Origin: Gemmatimonadota bacterium
GTDB taxonomy: Bacteria > Gemmatimonadota > Gemmatimonadetes > Gemmatimonadales > GWC2-71-9
Assembly (NCBI GenBank): GCA_003222115.1
Contig: QHUL01000078.1
Span: 1-35,546, forward strand
DNA length: 35,546 nucleotides
Direction: 5' to 3'
Made by a program: the position numbers and the translations under genes. Below, piece by piece: positions 30,573 through 35,546 of the stretch. Position 1 is the first letter of the stretch. Each line of letters opens with the position of its first letter. The notes beneath the pieces are model-generated. The model was given only the letters and a program-made list of their open reading frames with translations. It did not search any database and was not told the origin of the DNA.

Positions 30573-31445
30573 TTGAGTTCCGTCGTCGAAGTCCGGTTCA
30601 AAGGGAACCGCAAGGAATACTTCCTCTGGCCGTTTGACGACGCGCTCGCCCTGCACGAGGCGGTGATCGTGGAGGTCGAGCGCGGGCACGACTACGGCCG
30701 GGTCTCCGCCACGGGAGCGACGGCCGAGCGCAAGTGCGGCGGCGGCTGCCACGGGTGCGCGCTCGCGGAGGGGGCCCCTCCGGCCGTCGAGCGCAAGATC
30801 GTGCGCCGCGCCGGCGCCGACGACACCCGAGCGGCGGACCAGCTCCACACCGAAGAGGAGAGCGTCCGGCGCGCCGTGGGCGACCGGGCCCACGCGCACG
30901 GCCTCGCGCTGAAGGTGTCGGACGCCGAGTGGCAGTGGGATCGCCGCAGGCTCACGATCTACTTCACGGCCGAGCAGCGCGTGGACTTCCGGGCGCTGGT
31001 GCGGGACCTGGCGAGTCTGTTCCACGCGCGCATCGAGCTACGCCAGATCGGCGCGCGGGACGAGGCGAAGCGGTTGGACGGCGTGGGTCGCTGCGGCCGC
31101 CAGTACTGCTGCTCGAGCTGGCTGCCGGAGCTCCGGCCCGTGAGCCTGTCGCTCGCCAAGGACCAGCACCTCTCGCTCAACCCGTCGCAGATCTCGGGGG
31201 GGTGCGGGCGGCTGCTGTGCTGCCTCCGCTACGAGCACGACTTCTACGTGCAGGCGCGCAAGCGCTTCCCCAAGGAGGGCAAGGTGCTGCGCACGGCGGT
31301 CGGGCTCGAGCGCGTGCTGGCCGTCGACATCTTCCGCGAGCGCGTGACCCTGCAGGCCGAGTCGGGCGACGCCCGGGTCGTCGCGCTGGAGCGTCTCGCG
31401 AGCGAGCTCGAGGCGGTCGCCGCCGGCGGACCCCCCGGTGCCTAA
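30573..31445 (+). CDS. ricT: RicT/YaaT-family (PSP1) iron-sulfur protein
   Basis: A 290-residue PSP1-domain protein. The conserved core is RQIGARDEAKRLDGVGRCGRQYCCSSWL, then VSLSLAKDQHLSLNPSQISGGCGRLLCCLRYE, as in Bacillus RicT (YaaT), part of the RicAFT Fe-S complex that acts with RNase Y. It also has an additional N-terminal cysteine motif, Cys55-x3-Cys59-x2-Cys62 (CGGGCHGC). I choose the TTG start at 30573 because it gives SSVVEVRFKG at the usual distance; GTG 30552, overlapping accA by 20 nt, is the alternative. It overlaps metG by 8 nt. Sporulation relevance is unlikely; RNA maturation is the known role in Bacillus. Confidence 0.88.
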   Translation: MSSVVEVRFKGNRKEYFLWPFDDALALHEAVIVEVERGHDYGRVSATGATAERKCGGGCHGCALAEGAPPAVERKIVRRAGADDTRAADQLHTEEESVRRAVGDRAHAHGLALKVSDAEWQWDRRRLTIYFTAEQRVDFRALVRDLASLFHARIELRQIGARDEAKRLDGVGRCGRQYCCSSWLPELRPVSLSLAKDQHLSLNPSQISGGCGRLLCCLRYEHDFYVQARKRFPKEGKVLRTAVGLERVLAVDIFRERVTLQAESGDARVVALERLASELEAVAAGGPPGA

Positions 31446-32985
31446 GTTCTATCTCACGACGGCGATCGACTACTCGAACGGCGAGGCACACCTGGGCCAC
31501 GCCCTCGAGAAGATCGGCGCCGACTGCATCGCGCGGTATCGGCGCCTGCGCGGCGACGACGTCCACTTCGTGATGGGGATGGACGAGCACGGTCAGAAAG
31601 TCGCGCAAGCGGCCGACAAGAACCACCTGGCGCCGCAGGCGTGGGTGGACCGCATCGCCGCCCGCTTCGCCGACACGTGGCGGCGCCTCGCCTGCTCCCA
31701 CGACGACTGGATCCGCACGACCGAGCCGCGGCACGCCAAGTCCGTCACCGCGTTCATCGACCGCATCCGCGAGCGGCATCCCGACGACCTGTTCTCGGGC
31801 GAGTACGAGGGGCTGTACTGCGTGGGCTGCGAGGAGTTCAAGCAGGAGTCGCAAATCGTCAACGGGCGCTGCGTGGAGCACCCGACGCTCGATCTCATCC
31901 GGATGAAGGAGACCAACTACTTCTTCCGCCTGAGCCGGTACGCCCAGCAGATCCACGGGCTCATCACGTCGGGGGAGTTTCGCGTGGAGCCCGCGATCCG
32001 ACGGAACGAGGTCCTGCGCCTGCTCGAAGACGGGCTGCAGGACGTCTCCATCTCCCGCGCCCGCTTTCCATGGGGCATCCCCTTCCCGGGAGCGGCCGAT
32101 CACACGGTGTACGTGTGGTTCGACGCGCTCATCAACTACATCACCGCGGCGGGTTTCCCCGAGCCCGGCTTCGAGCGACTCTGGCCCGCCGACCTCCACG
32201 TGATCGGCAAGGGGATCACACGGCTCCACTGCGCCCTGTGGCCCGCCATGTTGCTCAGCGCGGAGCTGGCGCTCCCGCGCCAGGTGTGGGCGCACGGCTA
32301 CGTGCAGTGGGGCGGCGCCAAGGTCTCCAAGTCGAGCGGGGACACGCTCAGCGTGGACGAGGCGATCGACTTCCGCGGTGCCGACGCGCTGCGCTACTTC
32401 CTGCTGCGCGAGATCGGGTTCGAGAACGACGGCGACTTCACCTGGGAGCGGTTCGACGCCCGCTACACGTCGGAGCTGGCGGACACGTTCGGGAACCTGG
32501 TGTCCCGCTCGCTCGCCATGCTGCACCGCTATCGCAGCGGCACGGTGCCGCGCGACCCCGCTCCGCACACTCCCGCGATCGAGACGGCGACGCGGGAGAC
32601 CGTCGCCGCGTACGCGCGCGCCATGGACGCGCTCGCGCTCGAGCAGGGCGCGGCGCAGTGGATGGAGCTCGCGGCGCGCGCCAACCGGTACATCGAGGAG
32701 ACCGCACCGTGGAAGCTCGCGAAGGCGGGCCGGGACGCGGAGCTCGACACGGTGCTCGCGACCCTGGCCCGCACCGTGGCCCGGCTCGCGGTGCTCGCCG
32801 CCCCCTTCATCCCCGGCGCGGCCCGAACGGTCTGGGCGCTGTTCGGCGAGCGAGCCCCCCTCGAGACGATTCGCCTGGACGACCTCGAATCGCTCTCAGC
32901 CGAGCGTCTGCAAGTGGCCAAACCGCCGGTACTTTTCCCGAAGCCCGAGCGCACTCCGCATGGTGCCCGGAAGCTGGTGACGTAG
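31438..32985 (+). CDS. metG: Methionyl-tRNA synthetase
   Basis: A 515-residue class I synthetase. It has YLTTAIDYSNGEAHLGHA (HIGH motif as HLGH), GMDEHGQKVAQAA, the single-knuckle zinc site YCVGCEEF with CVEHP, DHTVYVWFDALINYITA, and the KMSKS loop as KVSKSSGDTLS. The C-terminal anticodon-binding helices end with AAPFIPGAARTVWALFGE. It lacks the C-terminal EMAP/tRNA-binding dimerisation domain, as in other short MetG forms. GTG 31438 is the start (VPKFYLTT), overlapping ricT by 8 nt. It is the last gene of the hisIE-dnaE-accA-ricT run. Confidence 0.97.
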   Translation: MPKFYLTTAIDYSNGEAHLGHALEKIGADCIARYRRLRGDDVHFVMGMDEHGQKVAQAADKNHLAPQAWVDRIAARFADTWRRLACSHDDWIRTTEPRHAKSVTAFIDRIRERHPDDLFSGEYEGLYCVGCEEFKQESQIVNGRCVEHPTLDLIRMKETNYFFRLSRYAQQIHGLITSGEFRVEPAIRRNEVLRLLEDGLQDVSISRARFPWGIPFPGAADHTVYVWFDALINYITAAGFPEPGFERLWPADLHVIGKGITRLHCALWPAMLLSAELALPRQVWAHGYVQWGGAKVSKSSGDTLSVDEAIDFRGADALRYFLLREIGFENDGDFTWERFDARYTSELADTFGNLVSRSLAMLHRYRSGTVPRDPAPHTPAIETATRETVAAYARAMDALALEQGAAQWMELAARANRYIEETAPWKLAKAGRDAELDTVLATLARTVARLAVLAAPFIPGAARTVWALFGERAPLETIRLDDLESLSAERLQVAKPPVLFPKPERTPHGARKLVT

Positions 32986-33001
32986 CTCACGACGCCGCGT
33001 G

Positions 33002-33030
33002 TTGACGGCTTCTGCCGCGGCTCGTATGTT
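33002..33030 (+). promoter_or_regulatory. Sigma70-type promoter upstream of the M23 peptidase
   Basis: TTGACG (33002-33007), 17-nt spacer and TATGTT (33025-33030). The expected start is near 33037, leaving a leader of about 112 nt before the ATG at 33149. The 163-nt gap between metG and the M23 gene contains no other gene that I can see. Confidence 0.65.
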
Positions 33031-33034
33031 AGCA

Positions 33035-33072
33035 CTCCCACCACGGGAGCCGGACCCAACGCCCTGTCCGGC
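33035..33072 (+). promoter_or_regulatory. Tandem hairpins at the 5' end of the M23 leader
   Basis: CTCCC/GGGAG (33035-33039 with 33045-33049) is followed directly by GCCGGAC/GTCCGGC (33049-33055 with 33066-33072, loop of 10 nt). They lie at or just after the predicted transcription start. This could be a 5'-end mRNA stabiliser or a binding site for a regulator. I cannot match it to a known riboswitch class. Confidence 0.45.
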
Positions 33073-33148
33073 ATTGCGTTACAGTTGGCGGTGCCGTTTC
33101 ATGCGACGCCGATCATGTGCAGTTGACGCGAGGTAGCGAATTAGCCGC

Positions 33149-34087
33149 ATGCGCAGGAAAACGGAGCGACGCTGGACCGTCATGCTGGTGCCTCACGGCT
33201 CGGGAGCCTCCCGTGCCGTGGAGCTGTCGCAGACGGTGGTGAAGGCCCTGGTGGGGATCGGGAGCGTGATCGCGCTCCTGTTCCTCGTGCTGGGCGGCGC
33301 CGCCATCGCGCGCGGGGTCAGCATCACGCGGAGCCGCGCGCTCGAGCGGGAGAACCGTCTCCTGGCCGACGAGATCCAACGCATGCGCGAGCGGCTGGTC
33401 GGTTTGCGCGACACGCTCACCAGGTTCAGCGCGCGGGAGCAGGAGCTGCGCCTGCTGGCGGGGCTCAACCCCACCGACGCCGGCGTGCAGCGGGGCGGCA
33501 TCGGCGGCCCGTCGGGGAGCTGGTCGGAGCGCGACAGCCTCGCGGCGCTGGGCCCGAACGGCCAGCAGGCGCTCGCCGCCCGCGTAGACATGGACGAGCT
33601 GCTGCGCCGCGCCAACATCCTGGTCCGCTCGGTGAACCAGGCGTACGACTCGCTGTCGAGCCACCGGGCCCAGCTCGCCGCCTACCCCTCCATCATGCCC
33701 ACCAGGGGTTGGCTCACGAGCGCCTTCATGGCCGAGCGCGTGCACCCCATCCTCCATCTCGCGCGGCCGCACGAGGGGATCGACGTAACCGCGCAGATGG
33801 GGGCCGAGATCGAGGCGCCCGCCTCCGGCATCGTGACCGACGTCAAGTGGGAAGAGGGGTACGGCAACATGGTCACCCTCGATCACGGGTACGGCCTCGT
33901 CACCCGCTACGCACACTGCTCCAAGATCCTCGTGGCCCGCGGTCAGCGCGTGAAGCGCGGCCAGAAGATCGCGCTCGTGGGGTCGACCGGCCTGTCCACC
34001 GGCCCGCACCTGCACTACGAGGTGTGGGTCAACGGCAAACCGGTGAACCCGATCAAGTACGTCCTCCCGGACGCGATCGTGGATTGA
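33149..34087 (+). CDS. M23-family murein peptidase, membrane anchored
   Basis: A 312-residue envelope protein. One transmembrane helix (VKALVGIGSVIALLFLVLGGAAIA, about residues 31-54) is followed by a coiled coil (RALERENRLLADEIQRMRERLVGLRDTL). The C-terminal peptidase domain is complete: His208 and Asp212 in HEGIDVTAQ, and HLH at 287-289 in GPHLHYEVWVNG. It should cut peptidoglycan cross-bridges or act as a periplasmic scaffold (NlpD/MepM type); since the metal ligands are intact, catalysis is likely. The ATG at 33149 has no good Shine-Dalgarno. Its TGA stop is followed immediately by an octamer-array hairpin. Confidence 0.93.
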   Translation: MRRKTERRWTVMLVPHGSGASRAVELSQTVVKALVGIGSVIALLFLVLGGAAIARGVSITRSRALERENRLLADEIQRMRERLVGLRDTLTRFSAREQELRLLAGLNPTDAGVQRGGIGGPSGSWSERDSLAALGPNGQQALAARVDMDELLRRANILVRSVNQAYDSLSSHRAQLAAYPSIMPTRGWLTSAFMAERVHPILHLARPHEGIDVTAQMGAEIEAPASGIVTDVKWEEGYGNMVTLDHGYGLVTRYAHCSKILVARGQRVKRGQKIALVGSTGLSTGPHLHYEVWVNGKPVNPIKYVLPDAIVD

Positions 34088-34088
34088 T

Positions 34089-34191
34089 AAGCGGCTAGGC
34101 GGTTAGGCGGTTAGATGGTTGGTAAGTGAAGGGGGGCTCCGGCGACCGCAGCCCCCCTCATCATTCTATCCGTCTACCCGCCTAACCGCCT
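34089..34191. repeat. Inverted octamer array with nested G/C hairpin (4x8, 39 nt, 4x8)
   Basis: The left arm (34089-34120) is four 8-nt units: AAGCGGCT, AGGCGGTT, AGGCGGTT, AGATGGTT. The right arm (34160-34191) is ATCATTCT, ATCCGTCT, ACCCGCCT, AACCGCCT, its inverse with the outermost matches best. Inside the 39-nt spacer a second hairpin is nested: GGGGGGCT (34131-34138) pairs with AGCCCCCC (34150-34157). The left arm begins 1 nt after the M23 stop, and the lemA stop (34190-34192, minus) overlaps the last right unit. It could act as a bidirectional terminator, although no long T-tract follows. Confidence 0.9.
34131..34157. terminator. Bidirectional terminator-like hairpin between M23 and lemA
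   Basis: An 8-bp G/C stem (GGGGGGCT with AGCCCCCC) and 11-nt loop lie between convergent genes. TCATCATTCT follows on the plus strand and TTCACTTACC on the minus strand, so T-richness is weak on both. It is likely to stop or slow polymerase in both directions, or to protect both 3' ends. Confidence 0.55.
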
Positions 34192-34753
34192 ACTTTGAGA
34201 AGTTCACCTTCGGCGCCTGCGCGGCGCCGGGCTCCAGCTCGAAGTACGGGCGCGGCCCCTTCCCGAGCAGCTTCGCCGTCAACACCTGCGGAAACCGCCG
34301 GATGTAGGCGTTGTACCGGTTGACCGCGTCGTTGTAGTCCTGGCGCGCCACCGCGATGCGGTTCTCCGTGCCCTCGAGCTGGTCCTGGAGCGCGCGGAAG
34401 TTCTCGTTGGACTTGAGCTGCGGATAATTCTCGGCGATCGCGAGCAGCCGCCCCAGCGGTGCGGTGAGCGCGGCGTTGGCCTGCGCCATCTGCTGCAGAT
34501 CGCCTGACTGCACCGCCCCCGCGAGCTTCGCGCGCGCGTCGGCCACCGCAATGAAGACCGTCTGCTCCTGCTTGGCGTACCCCTTCACGGTCTCGACGAG
34601 ATTCGGCACCAGGTCGGCCCGCCGCTGCAGCTGCACCTTGATCTGGGAGGCGGCGGCGTTCACCTGCTCGTCCAACGTCTGGATCGTGTTGTACCCGCAT
34701 CCCCACGTCCCCACGGTCGCCGTCGCCATCACAGCAGCCATCAATCGTTTCAC
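34190..34753 (-). CDS. lemA: LemA-family protein
   Basis: A 187-residue LemA protein. A signal sequence (VKRLMAAVMATATVGTWGCGYN) with a Cys at its end suggests a lipoprotein, although the lipobox T-W-G-C is imperfect. Family blocks are NTIQTLDEQVNAAASQIKVQLQRRADLVPNLVETVKGY, ENYPQLKSNENFRALQDQLEGTENRIAVARQDYNDAVNRYN and FPQVLTAKLLG, forming a helical bundle. Its function is not well defined. GTG 34753 is preferred as AAAGGA lies about 9 nt upstream; GTG 34771 overlaps the upstream stop and would extend it by six residues. It is part of a minus-strand operon with a nucleotidyltransferase-like gene and a probable TPM-domain gene, a common LemA partner. Confidence 0.93.
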   Translation of the reverse strand: MKRLMAAVMATATVGTWGCGYNTIQTLDEQVNAAASQIKVQLQRRADLVPNLVETVKGYAKQEQTVFIAVADARAKLAGAVQSGDLQQMAQANAALTAPLGRLLAIAENYPQLKSNENFRALQDQLEGTENRIAVARQDYNDAVNRYNAYIRRFPQVLTAKLLGKGPRPYFELEPGAAQAPKVNFSK

Positions 34754-34767
34754 GTGCGTCGATCCTT

Positions 34768-35478
34768 TCACGAGAGGGTGTTGACGAACTCGGCGGTGCG
34801 CGCCACCGCCGCGAGATAGGCGGCCGCCCGGGGATCGCGCGCCGCGAGCGCGAGCCGGCTCCGGCCGCGCACGTGCGCCACCACGTCCTCCAGCGACTCG
34901 GGCGGAAACCCGATCACCGCCGCGGCCTGGCGCGCGAGATCCTCGGGCTCGGCTGGCGCCGTCCGCCCCGCTAGGCGGAGCGCCGTGCGCAGCATCGTGA
35001 ACACCCCGGCGGTGCTCCCCACGATCACCTGCGTCAGGCGCTTGGGATCGCTGCGGAACGCGGCGTACAGCTGCCGCAGGCGAACGAGCTTGCCCATGAG
35101 CTCGGACTCGAGCTGACGCCGCAGATCCTCGCGCCGCACGCTGATCCCCGCCCAGGGATCCCGCCCGGCGAGCACCCGGTGCGCGTGGCGGATCTCCTCA
35201 TACTCGATCGCGAAGGCGTCCGCCGACGCACGCCACTCCCGCTCGGCGAGGATCAGCGGCGCGGGATTTCCCGCGCGCACCCAGCGGGCGAGCGCCGGCT
35301 CGAGCGCCACGAACAGGCCCTCGTCCACCGCGTCGCAGATGAGCAACGTATTCACGTCCGAGCGGCCGGGCACGTGAGTGCCGCTCGCGGCCGAGCCGTA
35401 CAAGAGCAGCGAGACGAGACGACCGCCAAGGGCCTGAGACACGCCGTCCGCGAACTGCTCGGGCGTGAGCTGCGCCAT
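34768..35478 (-). CDS. Nucleotidyltransferase-like protein with an altered active site
   Basis: A 236-residue protein. The N-terminus has the nucleotidyltransferase (pol beta-like) signature SLLLYGSAASGTHVPGRSDVNTLLI: Gly28-Ser29 and Ser40-Asp41, but the second catalytic Asp of the canonical SDxD is Asn43. The remainder is helical (VRREDLRRQLESELMGKLVRLRQLYAAF) with an Arg/Ala-rich C-terminus. The loss of one metal ligand suggests weak or absent transfer activity. GGAGGGAG lies before ATG 35478. Its start overlaps the upstream stop (TGATG), and its stop overlaps a possible lemA start (GTGA), so it is coupled to both neighbours. Confidence 0.72.
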   Translation of the reverse strand: MAQLTPEQFADGVSQALGGRLVSLLLYGSAASGTHVPGRSDVNTLLICDAVDEGLFVALEPALARWVRAGNPAPLILAEREWRASADAFAIEYEEIRHAHRVLAGRDPWAGISVRREDLRRQLESELMGKLVRLRQLYAAFRSDPKRLTQVIVGSTAGVFTMLRTALRLAGRTAPAEPEDLARQAAAVIGFPPESLEDVVAHVRGRSRLALAARDPRAAAYLAAVARTAEFVNTLS

Positions 35479-35546
35479 CAGAATCTCCCTCCCGCACCAC
35501 CGCCGGAGAAGCCACCACCGCCGCCGAAGCCGCCAAACCCGCCACT
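35478..35546 (-). CDS. C-terminal end of a probable TPM-domain (YgcG-like) protein, partial
   Basis: Only the last 22 codons are in the window: a Gly/Phe-rich tail (SGGFGGFGGGGGFSGGG, then AGGRF) ending with a TGA that overlaps the next ATG. Tails of this kind are typical of TPM-domain proteins, which are often encoded beside lemA. The TPM domain itself would lie beyond the window end, so the assignment rests on the tail and the lemA context only. Confidence 0.5.
   Translation of the reverse strand, partial: SGGFGGFGGGGGFSGGGAGGRF

Noticed and set aside
33123-33128. Second TTGACG close to the M23 start as a -35 box
   Set aside because: A -10 at 17 nt would fall on the start codon and none is recognisable; the promoter at 33002-33030 is better.

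Overview
This is a high-GC bacterial chromosome segment (roughly 70% G+C by eye) carrying core metabolism, with no phage, plasmid, IS, CRISPR, rRNA or tRNA signal. The gene set and style suggest a Gemmatimonadota-like soil or metagenomic lineage: a secreted M30-type peptidase beside a PorV/PorQ-like outer membrane protein, a DUF3108 protein fused to a glycosyltransferase, tight overlapping operons and several starts without a Shine-Dalgarno sequence. That assignment is an inference; no marker gene in the window settles it.

Layout. 80-787 (minus) is an unknown protein whose start overlaps that of a divergent hybrid histidine kinase (786-2744). The kinase leads a plus-strand cluster: GT4-type glycosyltransferase, GT2-DUF3108 fusion, deoxyhypusine-synthase-like protein and NTF2-like lipoprotein (to 6744). 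It converges on a small membrane protein (6741-6959), which is divergent from glycine oxidase thiO (7035-8132). A zinc-ribbon membrane protein follows, then an almost gapless pyruvate dehydrogenase operon that carries its own lipoylation genes: lipA, pdhA, pdhB, pdhC, lpd, a small membrane gene, lipB, then a YuiH-like molybdopterin oxidoreductase (9233-16603). Next come an M20 dipeptidase (minus), a TPR protein and glutamate dehydrogenase (plus). A minus-strand operon follows: CPA2 antiporter, M30-like lipoprotein peptidase, PorV/PorQ-like protein, DUF2265-type aminopeptidase (25474 down to 20532). The divergent plus operon is hisIE, dnaE, accA, ricT, metG (25539-32985). Then come an M23 envelope peptidase (33149-34087) and, convergent with it, lemA, a nucleotidyltransferase-like gene and the last codons of a probable TPM-domain gene.

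The most striking signal is not a gene. A family of short iterated arrays recurs across the window: four units of exactly 7 nt or 8 nt, usually a spacer, then four units of the inverse sequence. Intergenic copies lie at 4-77, 8127-8169, 18007-18080 and 34089-34191. A related 15-nt version lies at 16592-16665, with a degenerate pair in the PorV-like signal peptide (22460-22489). Intragenic copies of exactly 4x7 nt sit in the pdhC linkers (12414-12503 and 12693-12720), lipB (15796-15823) and dnaE (28915-28942). The unit sequence differs at each site while the unit length and usually the number four are kept. The intergenic copies start at or contain the stop codons of flanking genes. Because 7 and 8 are not multiples of 3, selection on the protein cannot produce these periods. 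They resemble in style the heptanucleotide STRR repeats of filamentous cyanobacteria, but I know of no description of this four-plus-four inverted form.

Functionally, the PDH/lipoylation operon is self-contained for making and lipoylating pyruvate dehydrogenase. hisIE, dnaE, accA and metG are housekeeping genes. The two GTs, DUF3108, PorV-like, M30, M23, LemA and TPM genes form an envelope-oriented accessory set.
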